A DNA stretch of 64,000 nucleotides from Piliocolobus tephrosceles (taxonomy: Eukaryota > Chordata > Mammalia > Primates > Cercopithecidae). The DNA lies in contig NC_045441.1 of the NCBI RefSeq assembly GCF_002776525.5, forward strand, positions 89,985,298 to 90,049,297. Direction: 5' to 3'. Under the pieces are notes generated by a model. The model was not told where the DNA came from. It made no database searches and saw only the letters and a list, made by a program, of their open reading frames with translations. The position numbers and the translations under genes are program-made. The first letter of the stretch is position 1; each line of letters starts with the position of its first letter. Shown in pieces: positions 10,322 through 22,781 of the stretch.

Positions 10322-11082
10322 AAGTTTCTCCTTCTATCTTCATTCAGGCCTTGCTCTTATTTTAAAAAACGAATACTATTAATAAGCGCATAGATTTATT
10401 GTGAGGGTTAATAAAGATGATGTGTTAAAGTATCTGGAACATGGTACATTCTGAATTCAATGGTAATTGCTACTGTCTGCTGATAAGTAGCAATTATTCG
10501 CCAAATGCTGCCGCTCTGACTTTGCATATGCTGTTCCTTTGCCTGTTCTCTACCATCCCCCTTGGGAATGTCATCTTCTCTTTCAGAATTCAGATGGTTT
10601 CTTCCCTCTGTGATTTCTCCAACAATCAGTAGCTCTTTCTGTTATGTAATCTTCGCATTTTGTCAATCACTTGGTTAGTAGCATTTATCACATTGTATTG
10701 CCATAGTTTTTAAGAAAAGATTGCCTTTCTCTGCTGAGTTCTGTGAAAAAAGAAACTAAACCCTGTCTACGTCTCTAAAATTACAACTCTGCTCTCGCAC
10801 TGTCTATCCCATTTCCCAATTTTATTCTTCTCTTATGCCTGTAAATATTTAACACTATATGGTTTACCTATTTGTCACATTTTCTAGCTTCCCCATTAAA
10901 ATGTGTTTTACTAGGATGGAAACTTTTGCCTTTTTATTCACTAATGTAGTTCCAGTCTCCACAAGTCAGCATTTTGAGGGAATAAATGAATGTCTTATTT
11001 ATCTTTTTATTTCTAATGCCTAATGGAGTAGCTTGCCTATGGTAGGTGCTAAACAAATTTGGCTGAATAAATGAATGAGTGA
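10322..11082 (+). repeat. L2 LINE fragment, right part
   Basis: Continues the L2 interrupted at 3747. It has recognisable L2 3'-end phrases: 'gcatatgctgttcctttgcctg' near 10525, the 'tatcacattgtattgcc' region, and an end like 'ggtaggtgctaaacaaat' followed by 'gaataaatgaatga'. A MIR-like piece may be inserted near 10395-10460. Confidence 0.65.
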
Positions 11083-11511
11083 TGCTACAAACCTGGAAAT
11101 CTGTAAGAATTTAAATTAGCGACTTAAATGTAGAAGATCTTCTATTATAGTAAACTTTAGTGAAGGTAGGGGTCAATTGCAGCGATATCTCCCAGGTTCC
11201 CCATTTTGAACTGTTTAGTTTCTTTTTGGGATGGAAGGTATAAAATTGAAAGAATGAAGGTCTGTGTGTGTGGTGGGGGGAGGGGGGCCCAGGGTGGAGG
11301 GAGATGGAATCTGCTAATTAGTTTTTATCTGTTTACAAATAGGAAGTGATTTAAAACTGTAAATAAAATATTCACCAGTCTTCCTGTCTGCTTGTTTATA
11401 AATGGGAAATGTAAACTCACAGATGTTTTATCATTGTTAAGAACTTTTTTTTCTAAATTATTTTCCTATCTTGTGAAAAGAGTTGAATTTCTACATAGCT
11501 ATTTAAAGCAG

Positions 11512-11514
<3 letters not shown>

Positions 11515-11543
<29 letters not shown>

Positions 11544-11783
11544 GAGATGGAGTCTTGCTCTGTTCCCAGGCTGGAGTGCAGTGGAGTGATCTCAGCTCAC
11601 TGCAACGTCTGCCTCCTGGATTCAAGTGATTCTTCTGTCTGAGCCTCTCAGAGTAGCTGGGATTATGGGTGCCCACCACCACCCAGCTAATTTTTGTATT
11701 TTTTGTAGAGACAGGGTTTTGCAATGTGGGCCAGGCTGGTCTTGAACTCTTGACCTCAGGTGATACGCCCACCTCGGCCTCCT
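11515..11783 (-). mobile_element. Alu, inverted, 5'-truncated
   Basis: Long poly-T (11515-11543), then an inverted Alu with both monomers. It stops at CTCGGCCTCCT (11783) and lacks the last ~40 bases corresponding to the Alu head. Confidence 0.93.
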
Positions 11784-12002
11784 AATAAAACAGTGTTTGT
11801 TAAGTTACAATACAGAAATAGAACTGAGTGGAAACAGAGTTCCTTTTAGTGCTGATTCTGATTTTTATGAGACTTTAAACTTCATTTCATACTAATCACA
11901 AACCAGCCAGATATTGGCGAGTGTGTTGATCTACTTTGAATTGGTGATTCAAATGTAGAAGGTTCTCTGTTCCATTATAAAAATAACCTCAGCTTATAAT
12001 TA

Positions 12003-12094
12003 AAAGGAAGAAAGAAAAAGTAAAAGGAATGTCAAAAGAAGGAAGGATGGAAGGAAGGAAAGAAGGGTAGAAGGAAGGAAAAAAAAGGGGAGAA
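12003..12094 (+). repeat. GAAG/GGAA-rich simple repeat
   Basis: Imperfect purine repeat of GGAA/GAAG units directly upstream of an Alu. Confidence 0.85.
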
Positions 12095-12097
12095 TGG

Positions 12098-12399
12098 GGT
12101 TGGGTGTGGTGGCTCATGCCTGTAATCCTAGCACTTTAGAAGGGTGAGGCAGGAGAAACTCTTGAGGTCAGGAGTCTGAGACCAGCCTAGGCAACATGTT
12201 GAGACCCCCATCTCTACAAAAAATTTAAAAAATTAGCCAGCATGGTGGTGCACATCTGTAGTCCCAGCTACTCAGAAGGCTGAGGTGGGAGGACCCCTTG
12301 AGCAAAGGGGTTTGAGGCTGGAGTGAGCTATGATCATGCCATTGCACTTCAGCCTGGACAACTGAGCAAGACCTTATCTGGAAAAAAAAAAAAAAAAAC
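12098..12399 (+). mobile_element. Alu, plus strand, older (AluJ/S)
   Basis: Full-length Alu beginning GGTTGGGTGTGGTGGC and ending in an A-run at 12382-12398. It has many substitutions relative to young Alus. Confidence 0.93.
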
Positions 12400-13164
12400 A
12401 AGAAGGAGAAAGAAAGAAACTGAAGTGGCAGTGTAGTGAGACCTCACTCAGAAATGAACCAAGCATAGATGTAAAGTGATACTTACTTTTAGTTGTGTCT
12501 AACAACAGCATTTCAATTCTGTCGATATGTTAGTATAAATATACACATACACACAGGTACACACATATATATTTACCCACTACATAAATAAGAATTTCAA
12601 AGATAAAAGTCATTATTTTTTCTGACTTGAGAATTCTGTTGCTACACATTCCTTAATGAAATGATGTTTGTCTTCACTGTGGCAAAGACTGTTAAATTAT
12701 GGGGAGTAGTAAATTTGTTGATTTGCTGCAATAAAAATCATGAAGAAATAGAGCTCTTTCTCTTCCAGCTGTGTTCTTTCTTCCTTACATTTTTAATTTC
12801 TCCCCTAAATGTTAGGACTGGGGCTCTAAGGCTATTGAGCCCTTCCTTCTTTAATAGTTGTAGTTTAATCTTAGCATCATACAGTCTAACTCTTTAAGGA
12901 ATGACTTCATCTTTAGATATTCAGGTGAAAGAGTAGTTGGACACAGCCTGCCTATGAAGCCTCATTCTTAGCCACTCTCTTCATCTGTCTAATCCTATCC
13001 CACTGGTATCTCTCACCAGGTTTTTAATATACTCATGACTGTTGGCTGTTGGTCATTCTGTTCCACCACCTGGTTTGCCCAAAATTTTCCCCTTTTATCG
13101 TCTAATAAAAGCCATTTAGTCTTTCAGAGTTTCATCTAATAAGTCTTATCTAATAAGGAGTGTG

Positions 13165-13325
13165 AATGTTGACTCTGCTATGGTGTTAGCGCTGTTGATT
13201 TTAGCCTCTCTGTGTCTCATCATTGTAACAGTGCCTATCACAGAGCCTGGTAATGATGACTAAATGAGGTCATATGTGCTTAGTACAGTCTTTAATAGCA
13301 ATATATGCTCAATACGTTTGGCTGT
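13165..13325 (+). repeat. Possible MIR fragment
   Basis: Contains 'agcctctctgtgtctcat', 'acagagcctgg' and 'atatgctcaata' in MIR order, with considerable divergence. Confidence 0.5.
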
Positions 13326-14639
13326 CAGAAGGAATCAGTTGCTACCTTCTATACAAATATTGCTCCTTGTGCAGATACCTCATGAAAGTCATTATTGCCT
13401 TATATTGTAATCACTGATTTGTCTTTGTATTTCTTCACTCTTTTGTGTGCTCTGTGAGCATAGACTTCTGCATTTTAAAATGCTCAATTCTAGGCAAAAT
13501 GAATATTATTAAGAATAATCACTTGCAATCTAAAACTACTTTCATAAACACAAATATATAAGTTAGATAAGTATATTCAAAGAAAGAAAACGTAGGACCA
13601 AAAAAAGTCAAAAGAATAAAGAACTAAGAGAAGACTGAAATATACCAAATATAGGTGTATTAAAATAAAAATATATTTTTAGATTCACATAAGAATATTC
13701 AATTTTTTGTTATTTTAATTACAAATACAATGATACAGGTTATACATGTGAGGGCTTGTTAGTTGGAGAGAGACCAAATGCTGATGATAAACAAAAGCAA
13801 AAATCCTTTTCGGGAAAGTGAGTTATTGATTAAAGCCTCCTCTATCTGGATGTTGGTTCCAAGACCAAATGATTTTGATTGGTACTCAGTGTGTAATGGG
13901 GGTGGAGAGGACCATGCAACTTTTATGAAAAACCTAGAAATAGGTGAAAGACGTGAAGAAATCAATGCATGAGTTCAAAAAGAAACACATTTCAATTCAC
14001 AGTGTCAGAAATTGGTTGGAAAGATGTGACTGGACTTCAATCTCCAGTTTGGAGTTCTGTTAGAGTTTTGTTTTCAGTTAAGGAATATGAATGGAAAAGA
14101 ACCTTAGTTTCTAACATCAGTGAGGAGATAGCAAACTTTTGTTGTCTACAGATACTTGATTTCTTCCATGCCTAGTATGTTGCCAATCTGGGTCCAGACA
14201 CTTCAATATTTTGAGTAGTAATTTAGGTCTTGGTTTCATTATAGTTAGATTTCCTTCATTATTTGGATATAGGAAGTAGCAGGACTACTGCCAGGAAAGC
14301 CAAGCTTCAAGATAAAAATGAGCTTCATGTAAAAGGGTACAGACAGTGAATAGAAGTGAGGGGCAGTATTTACAAATTGAGCAATAGCTATTTAGATGTA
14401 AAGAAGTAGCTAGTACAAGGAGTCCCCAGGGCAGACATATATTGTGTAGCCATAGAGTGGTGAATCAACCTTGAGAAATGCTAGTATTAAGAAACCTTAG
14501 GTGATTTAAGACTATCCAGATATTCCCCTTCATTTTTAAAGAGCCAGATTATGGAACTATATGATTATACCTGGAATTCCACATTGCTTGAAATTACACA
14601 AAATCTGGATTTGGAAAGAGAAATCTTATTTATGTATTT

Positions 14640-14776
14640 TTTAATTTTTTATTTCTTATAGAGATGGGTTTTCACCCTGTTGCCCAGTCTAGTCTCAAAC
14701 TCCTGGGCTCAGGTGATCCTCCTGCCTCAGCCTCCCAAAGTGCTGGGATTACAGGTGTGAACTACCACACCCAGCC
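14640..14776 (-). mobile_element. Alu left-monomer fragment
   Basis: Inverted half-Alu from the A-rich linker (about 14640) to the head 'accacacccagcc' (14776). Only the 5' monomer is present. Confidence 0.88.
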
Positions 14777-15019
14777 TGGAAAGAGAAAACTTAGAGAATA
14801 AAGGGCCTCTATGAAAGTTGAAAAGGTAATTTCAACTCAGAAAGTGGCTACTAAACCTTGAGGTTGGTTTAAGGAGTTAAGGGCAAATTATTTTTATCTT
14901 GACTTATACATAGGAACATTTTAACTGCTAATTACTAAAAGTAATAAAATGTATTAGAAAGTCCAAACAATTCTGTAATCCTGAAAAGAGAAAATCAAAG
15001 GATGCTGCATTCTGTAGTG

Positions 15020-15165
15020 TGCATAGAATTATCACATATATCATCTCCCTTAAGCCTATAAAACAAATGTTGGGAATGTGTCTTATGCCCATTTTATTTT
15101 TTTATACCGATGATTGGGTCTCAAAATAGTTAAATGAGCTGTCTGCTTGATTCCAATTATTGTGT
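15020..15165 (-). repeat. Possible MIR fragment
   Basis: Weak resemblance to inverted MIR ('atcatctcccttaagcc' followed by 'cccattttat'). Diverged. Confidence 0.4.
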
Positions 15166-15617
15166 TCTTTATGCTAGAAAATATTTCTATAGGCTGAGAA
15201 AATACGTACTTACTGTAATACTAAACATTGACCATGATCTGAAGTGTTGTATTATAAATGCAGATAGGCATGCCTGTTAGTCCAGCTTCCTTCAGACTAT
15301 TAAATGTACCCAAATAGACTATTAATTGTACTCAGCTATTGTTCATATCCATGAACAGCATAATATTCAATTCAGTTCCTCAGTCACTTTTAGAATACAC
15401 ATTTTATCAATGAATTTAAATGAAATAATTGTAGTAATTGAAGTGCCTTACATGCTTATATGAGACATGCGCTTAGAGGGCTTTTAAATATGTAACTACA
15501 TTACATTGAATTACTGCTGATATAATACAAAATGTTAAAATTAAAATCTGAAAAGCAGAATGCCATGGATAACCCCTGGCCAAGTATGCATTAGCTTTCA
15601 TAGCAGCAAAGCACATG

Positions 15618-15845
15618 GTGTAAGGGAACACGTCCTGGAATCAGACTGCTTGACAGTGACCTTGTCACTTACTTGGTGTGCAATACCAGGAAAATATCTT
15701 TTACTTCTCTGTTGCTCAGTTTACTCCATCGTATCATGCATTCGATCAGAGTTGTTTTTTTTTGTGTTTTTTTTTATTTGATGTTGTGTTTTTAGTGTCT
15801 AGAATAGTACTCTACATATAACAGGCATTCGATACATTTTTTTGA
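15618..15845 (+). repeat. MIR element
   Basis: Phrases in MIR order: 'ctggaatcagactgcttga', 'cttgtcacttact', 'gctcagttt', then 'ctagaatagtactctacata' and 'caggcattcgata' at the 3' end. The middle contains an inserted T-rich run. Confidence 0.65.
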
Positions 15846-16483
15846 ACAGATCTGCAAAGTTGAATGACTATATTAGCTACCCATAGGATGCTTCAAAAGT
15901 ATACTGCTTACCAGAATTCTTAGCAAATATAGGAGATAGTAGCAACTAGCAAATATGGGAAATGCTAACTTTTACTATTGAAATTGTCATTAGGTTTTAT
16001 TATTATGGTTGAAGATGAAAGAAGTATATAAAAAAAAATGAAGCTGGTGTTTTAGAGAAAGGCCCTCCACCTGGGGCAGCACATTTGTATCTGAGAGTTG
16101 GTTCATTTTAGTTAAACCCAGAGGGCAGAGCTATGGCTTTATGTACATTCTCACTAATAAAAGTTTGAAGTTGCCTTGAACCTCTGTTTCTTATTCTGTT
16201 CTACTTCACTTCTCTTTGTCTAACAGAAAATCAATTGATTCTTTTACTTCTAATGGTTGAGTTCATACTGAATTTGAGAAATCTTTATGAAACAAGATTC
16301 TGGGAAAACACAGAAGCAAAAAACAAAACCAAAATAGCCCCTAAAAACTCACCCGAAATAAACCACCTGCTTATTGCTGCTTCAGGAGTGATTCATTTTT
16401 CTGTGTCTCAAATCCAAGGTACAACTCTCAAAAAATGTCTTTGAAGCAAACTGGTAATGATCATGGCTGTTGATAGCCTGGCT

Positions 16484-16530
16484 GTATCTATCCATCTCCA
16501 TCTGTCTGTCTGTCTGTCTAGCTAGCTATC
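16484..16530 (+). repeat. TCTG/ATCT simple repeat
   Basis: About five TCTG units followed by CTAG/ATCT-like units. Confidence 0.8.
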
Positions 16531-16577
16531 ATCTATAATGATAGATTTCATTTAATACAAAGAAAATGTGGTTTTAT

Positions 16578-16700
16578 TTTTCCTTCCTTTCTCCTTTCTT
16601 TCTTTTCTTTCTATTTTTTCCTTTGTTTCCTTTTCTCTTTCTCCCACTTCCCGTTCTTCCCTCCCTCCATCTGGATCTCTCCCTTTTTTCTTCTTTTTAC
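16578..16700 (+). repeat. Polypyrimidine low-complexity tract
   Basis: Almost uninterrupted C/T over about 120 bases (CTTT, CCTT and TTCC units). It could be mistaken for a 3' splice-site tract, but no exon follows. Confidence 0.8.
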
Positions 16701-17799
16701 TTTTTGTTATTTTTCTTCTAAGCTCTATAAGATTTATAAAGAAGAATGAGGAATAAGATAAAAATCACTGGATTGTGATTTAAAATGCAGGTAGACATAT
16801 CCAGAAATGTATCTTTTGGGGTCCTTTCCCTCCATTTTCAACCCAGAGTTAGTAAAATCCTCCTTTGAGTCTGATGCTACCTTTTACTTGCCTCTATTGG
16901 TGAACTTAATATGCTTTATTTGTTTTCATTGCATACTTCTCAGCACAGTCTCAATAAAGTTTTGTTTATTTCTCAACTTGACCTTTGGCAAACTTTTTTG
17001 CCTCTTCTCACTTCACCTTTCCGTTGCTCCCTAATTTTCATTTCAACAAAGGGTTGTTGCTGCTAGTTTCTCATTAATGCTACAGTAGAAGTCTATGAAG
17101 TGTCTATTTATTTGTAAATAAAACAATGTTTGCAAATTATGTATATCAGTAACTCAAATGTTATTGTTTTACACGTTTATTTGATTCTACATTTTAGAAT
17201 ATGAAGAATTTTTTTTTACAATTTTAAAGAAGTTTTATCCTGTCTTCTTTATATCATGAATATGTAAATGAAAGCTTTAGTATAAATACAGTGCAGCATT
17301 TAGTAGCCACACCTGAGAGCTCAATCACTGGTAGGGACAGATATTTGTATAGGTGGATTTTAATTGTTGGAAGCATATTTTCAATTCTCAGTGTTTGTTA
17401 TAGTAAAATATTTATAAGAACGCAAAGAAACTGCATCTTTTATATCTGCTATTACATTGAAATAAAACAGCCAAGGGCTTAAATTTATTTTTAATCCCAT
17501 TTTCTAATTTCAATATATATCTTATTGGCTCTTATTTTTGTTTATATTTTTGTTAACATAGGTACAGTAGTAGTATTTGAGCTGTTGCATAACTTGCACA
17601 GACCTCTGTAGCCTCCAGCAAGAATCATATACTCATTACATTCAAGAGCATGCTTACTGCTGTTCGTTGTGTAAGAGGTCACTGTTTCCCTATTGCGAGA
17701 GGAAGTTCTTTTCTGTTACTTCGTTAAACTCCTATATGTTTGTATATAGCTACAGTTTTTATATGCAAGTGCTGTTTCAAGGCAATTAAAGTGTTATTG

Positions 17800-17866
17800 C
17801 CCTTCCTTCCTTCCTTCCTTCCTTCCTTCCTTCCTTCCTTCCTTCCTTCCTTCCTTCCTTCCTTCC
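17800..17866 (+). repeat. (CCTT)n microsatellite
   Basis: About 16 uninterrupted CCTT units followed by CT-rich sequence. Long and pure, so probably length-variable between individuals. Confidence 0.97.
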
Positions 17867-18221
17867 TCTCTCTGTCTCTTTATTATTGTATTTGAATTTT
17901 TTAGGACTGAGTTAAAAGACCAATTACCTAGAACCTGTGTGCAAAATTAAATTTAGAATATTAGGTAGGAAAGGGATAACTTTATCTTTCAAGGTTAGGG
18001 CTAATAAATTTATTTATTTTCTCTGTTGTTTCCCACTGCCTTATAGAGGCACTCAAACATTTAAATCCAAAGCAACACATTTCTAATTGGAATTGTTGTA
18101 TTGATATGGGAAAAGACCCAATGCTTTTCTTTCCCTGAAGGTACCTAGAGTTCATATACTATCTATTCTCCAATCATGTTAATAAATTGATTCATTCTAA
18201 ACTGTTAATGATTGAATATGT

Positions 18222-18932
18222 TGATGCAGGATTTTTCATGGCCACTTTGCCAGTCCGGGACTTCTGTGGCCGGCAATGCACAAGCCTAGGCCTTGCTTGG
18301 CCCCAGGCCTGCCGCAGGAGGTGTTACACTCATTTGGCCCACTGGGCCATGCCTGGCTTGCATACCAGCTCAACCCACGGCTGGGCTGAGTGTGTCCCCA
18401 CCTCCCTGCATTATGGCTTGTACCCATGTTCGATGGTTCTCGAGTTCCTGTCCTGTGTCCAAGAAAAATGAGGTTACTCTGACAACTGAAGGCTGAGCGT
18501 GGCGGAGAAGAATTTTACTGAGCAACTGAACAACTATCCACAGAGAATGAACATGAGGGTGGCCCCCCTACCTGAAGTTGGATGGTCTATCTCAGTGTGG
18601 CTGGGTCTGGGCCTTTTATGAGCTCAGAAGGGGGGAGCACGTGCTAGTTGGTTTGTGAGTGTGCAAGAAGCTAAAACAAAGGTATCATTCAAAGGTTAGA
18701 AGGACAGCATGAAAAACCAATTAGGGAAGGGTAGGTTTATGTAAAATAGATGAAGGGTGAGGATCAATCAGAGGAAAGTGTGCCACATGGGAAGAGAGGG
18801 TCTCAATCCAGTCCATGGATTTAACTTGTAGCTTGGCTTTTAGGCTTTAAAGTGTTTTTGGCTTGAAGGTCTGGTTTCACCAGGGACCTGCCCCTCTCTG
18901 CCTAGGGATTCGTCTGCTTCCTGTCACTATCA
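18222..18932 (-). mobile_element. Solitary endogenous retrovirus LTR (ERV1-type, possibly LTR10-like)
   Basis: A 711-base segment, richer in GC than its surroundings. On the minus strand it begins TGATAGTGACAGG and ends CCTGCATCA, giving TG...CA ends with a 4-base inverted terminal match (TGAT/ATCA). The 4-base sequence ATGT flanks it at 18218-18221 and 18933-18936. A TATA-like CATAAAAGG lies near the middle (18612-18620, minus strand), with an R/U5-like part after it ('cagtaaaattcttctcc'). No internal retroviral gene remains, so this is a recombination-derived solo LTR. Its transcription direction would be opposite to the host gene. The family name is from memory of the phrasing and is uncertain. 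Confidence 0.85.
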
Positions 18933-19026
18933 ATGTCACTCTTCACAGGAGTATTTTCAAATGAAGGAATATTTAATGAAATAGGAACGTTTATGTCAAA
19001 CTCAGAAAGACTAGTGAAAGTTGGAA

Positions 19027-19185
19027 AGGATCTCTGGAACCGTACACGTCCACAGTAATGGTTCAATAAACCACTTTTCTAGAAGAAGCATTTTGCGTTA
19101 TTGCTACTAATTTTGCATTAACTTCCTTGGTAATTCACTTTTCTTACTGATATTTTAGTTCTTAAGATCTCCCTTAAGGAATCCC
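19027..19185 (+). repeat. 159-base direct repeat, copy 1
   Basis: Matches 20248-20406 over its whole length without indels, with about 20 differences by hand count (about 87% identity). Similarity stops abruptly at both ends. It begins AGGATCTCTGG and ends TTAAGGAATCCC. The family is not recognised. Confidence 0.9.
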
Positions 19186-20247
19186 CTTTCCAGTCCCCTT
19201 TAAATTCCATCACATGGGACTATCAATTGAACCTCTGCAAACAACTCCTGCTTTCTGCTTCCTTTGAATCTGTGCAAAGAAACAAAACATAAAAGACAAC
19301 AAAAAGGTGTATTGTTGGAAAACATTTAAGGTATTTCTTAATAAAACCAGTGTAACATTTTTGGGCTATATCCTACCTAAGTCTGCGACAACATCAGTAT
19401 CCTTTAATAACATGAATAATTAAAATTCACTGATTTGAATTTAAGCAGCTTAATCTAGTAATCTGAGCTTCTGAATTAGATGAGTGGGCAAAAAGTCAGG
19501 TGAATCAGAGGGAGAAGTGGAGACTGCACTCCGTGGTTTACCAGTCATAATCAATCTACTGTTAGAAATTATGAGGAATTTCCTTTGACACATGAAGCAT
19601 GCAAAGTACATAACTTTTTTCCATCTAATTATATCCTTGTGTGGTGAATGTGTTGTCAGATTCTAAAATCATCTTTGAATTTGCTTTTTTTTCCCACCTT
19701 GGTACTCTGTGCTTTCTGAGATTTTATATGGTCACATGAACTGTGAGTGATGCTCAATATTGACAAGTACAGTGCAAACAGCAGATGGTAAGATATTGAT
19801 GGAGACATTTGTTAATGGGCCAGTTGTCTTGCTTAGATGTACAGCTTTTTGGCAGAGCTTTGGCTTTTTTTTCTGCCTTTCCACACTGTCTACCTTAGGA
19901 GGAGGAAAAAACCCAAGCCTCTTTTATGTTTTTCATGGGGAAAAAAGGAGGTGAATGTCAAGATAGCATGAGCCTTAAAACTACCCTTAGTAAATGGAGC
20001 TACTGTATCATGAAAAAAAATCTTTAAAAATATTATAATTTCTTTGAAAGTATTAAAAAGCATTTTTTTCCTTTTTATGACCCCGTTAGTCTCTTTAGTA
20101 ATTAATGTTTTCTATATTGGATACACAGCTTTGCACATTTTTATGTGTGTGAGGGTAATGCTGTTCCATAACCAATGGTAAACACCTCAAGGAAAAAAAC
20201 GCATCGCATGAGTTGTTTGAATAGGTGGTAAGGGGGCTGGGCTTCCT

Positions 20248-20406
20248 AGGATCTCTGGAACTATACACATCCACAGTAATGGCTCCATGAACCACTTTTC
20301 TAGAAGTAGCATTTTGCATTCTTGCTACTCGTTTTGCATTAGCTTCTTTGATAATTGACTTTTCTTGTTGATGTTTTAGTTCTTAAGATCTGCTTTAAGG
20401 AATCCC
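20248..20406 (+). repeat. 159-base direct repeat, copy 2
   Basis: Second copy of 19027-19185, 1221 bases downstream in the same orientation. No A-tail or flanking target duplication is seen around either copy. Confidence 0.9.
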
Positions 20407-20504
20407 TAAAGAGTTTCTCAAGCTTCAACCCTATTTCACCTCCAGGTTTGCTCAATTACCTGAGAGCAGGGAGAATACCAACTTTCCCAAGAGACTTTTC
20501 TCTC

Positions 20505-20605
20505 TTTTAAAACATTTTTAAATAACATATAATAATTATACGTATTGGATGGGTACATAGGAGATTTTGATACATGTACATAGTGTATAATGATCACGTC
20601 AGAGG
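20505..20605 (-). repeat. Old L1 3'-end fragment
   Basis: The phrase 'gggtacataggagattttga' followed by 'tacatgtaca' and 'taatgatcacgtcagag' resembles the inverted 3' end of an ancient L1 (L1M type). Short and diverged. Confidence 0.5.
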
Positions 20606-21064
20606 TTTCTCTTTTTACTCCAAAGAAATACAAAGGTTTGAACACAGATACATGTTATTGACTCCGCTTTCTGCTAGAGGAAGGTTAAGACCTTAGAAAG
20701 GAATTGCTGTCTCCAATCTTATTCCTACAGCTAGATTCACTGACTTTAAGTAGAGTGTTCTACTGATTGTCATTCAAATCAGCCACACCTATATAACCCT
20801 TTCTGTAAACCTTTGCAGATTTCTGGAATATGAGCTCATCTTTATTTTGCTTCTCCTGTCCTATTCCCTGAAGATCTCAGAGAAACTTCCACAGACTTGA
20901 AGTGTCTTCTCCCCTGAGCTCCTGTTGCATATGCAATTTTAAAAACTTAAGTAATAACACAAAGAACACGTGAGATGTATTTAACTTATCAATAAATTAT
21001 GACACATGGAGACTTTAAACAAACACATCAGAATTTTAACTTCAAAACAATTACATCTATTTAT

Positions 21065-21290
21065 GTAAATGTTTATTGTGTATAAGGAACTCTGCTCAGT
21101 TACTTTAAGTTTATTAAGGATATATACCTGAGTTCACATTATTCTCCCCACAACCCAGGAAATTAAATACGGTTAACTGTGTTTTAAAGATGGGGAAGCA
21201 GAGACTGGAGGTTTCTAATAGAGACTGGGAATTTCTATGGTCATATATCAAATAAGAATGAGACATCGAATCTGTATATCAGCTAAGTGG
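21065..21290 (-). repeat. Possible MIR element
   Basis: Diverged inverted MIR-like order: 'ttattgtgtataaggaactc', then a 'gatggggaagcagagactgg' region, then 'tcatatatcaaataagaat'. Confidence 0.5.
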
Positions 21291-21679
21291 GCCAGCTTCC
21301 TGATTAGAAAGCTCAGGGGGCAGGGAGACTAGGAGATCAGTTCAGTAGAGATAACACCTCACACTATTTAGCATTCTGTACTTCTAAATGCTGTGTTATT
21401 AACAGAATACATATTTAAGAATGGAGGTGAGGAACTCAGGACGTCTTTAGGAAGATTAGAGCATGTGTAATATATAAATGAATATTGGGATCAAAGTGTT
21501 TGTTAAATACTACCAACATGAGCATTCAAAGTTTGTTAACCTTGAGCATGCATTAAAATGTTTCCAGGGTGGCAGAGATGACAGTCAAAATAATAACTTT
21601 CTATAAAAGAAAATTGTCTATTAAGAAACTTCTAAGAAACAAAAGGAACCAGAATTAAGTCCCATCCTTGTTTTATTGT

Positions 21680-21770
21680 TTACCTTTACATACATACATA
21701 TACCTTTATATATATATACTCATACATGTGTATGTGTGTGTGTGTATATATATATAATTATTATTATTAT
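21680..21770 (+). repeat. TA/TG/ATT simple repeats next to an Alu
   Basis: Runs of (TACA), (TA), (TG) and (ATT) lead into the A-tail side of the following inverted Alu. Confidence 0.85.
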
Positions 21771-22054
21771 TTTGAGATGGAGTCTCGCTCTATTGCCCAG
21801 GCTGAAGTGCAGTGGCGGGATCTTGGCTCACTGCAATCTCCACCTCCCAGATTAAAGTGATTCTCCTGCTTCAACCTCCTGAGTAGCTGGGATTACAGGT
21901 GTGTGCCAACATGCCCAGCTAATTTTTATATTTTTAGTAGAGACAGGGTTTTGCCATGTTGGCTAGGCTGGTCCCAAACTCCTCGCCTCCAGTGATCCAC
22001 CAGTCTCGGCCTCCCAAAGTGCTGGGATTACAGGCGTGAGCCACTGTGCTCGGC
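21771..22054 (-). mobile_element. Alu (AluS-like), inverted
   Basis: Full-length inverted Alu ending GTGCTCGGC. TACCTTTATATATA upstream and TACCTTAATATATA downstream form a probable, slightly diverged target duplication. Confidence 0.94.
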
Positions 22055-22781
22055 TTACCTTAATATATATACATTTTAATTTCAGGGTTTCTTTTCATTT
22101 TGTTCTGGAAATAAAAGTTTAGAGGATCAAATCTTAAGGAGAGATCCTAAACATACTGCTGTTACAGTAAACTTAAGCATTCTCTTCTTCTCTACAGAAG
22201 GTGCGCACTGTACAAGACCTCATATTAACTTGTAACCCCTTTTTTTTCCCCTCACATGAAATCAAAATCCCACTCTGTGGAAGCAAGTGGAACTGCGAGT
22301 TTGGTGCTCCTTGTTGCACCTAGGTTGGCCCTTGCCCTTTGATTATATTCTACTGCCACTCTCACGTACCCTAAAGCTGCTAACAGCAGAGATATTATGA
22401 CCTTCCTGGATCTTATCTGAAATGGAAAATAATATGAAAAATGAAAAATGAACCTGAATTTATTTTCAAAATGTTGTGAGTTTTGCTCTCAGAAGAGAGC
22501 ACTGGTGGTCAAAACATCTGGATTTTATTTTCTTATCCATCTGTTCTGTAGTTTGTCACACGTCCATTTAGCTGCTAGTAAAATAACCAAATCAAACAAA
22601 AATAAACCATGACCTCCTTTGATTGTGAAATATAATAAAATTTCTAGAATATTTACTAATTTGTAGCATTCAAGTGAATTTGTAAATAGAAAGTCAGTAC
22701 TTCTTTCCTGTTTTTATATAAGAAGAAGCCAACTCTGCCAGTAGGAAGATCTGGAGATGAAGAGATTAGGTCAGATGTAAT

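Noticed and set aside
16578..16756. Hydrophobic 62-codon ORF after a pyrimidine tract, considered as an exon with strong acceptor tract
   Set aside because: The peptide is a translation of CT-rich low-complexity sequence and no convincing acceptor-exon-donor arrangement follows.
17800..17866. Regular spaced repeats considered as a CRISPR-like array
   Set aside because: Pure tetranucleotide microsatellite in primate DNA with no spacers.
18187..18471. 94-codon ORF and its opposite-strand partner
   Set aside because: Both lie in the LTR U5-like end, which is relatively GC-rich; LTRs are noncoding here and no viral gene is present.
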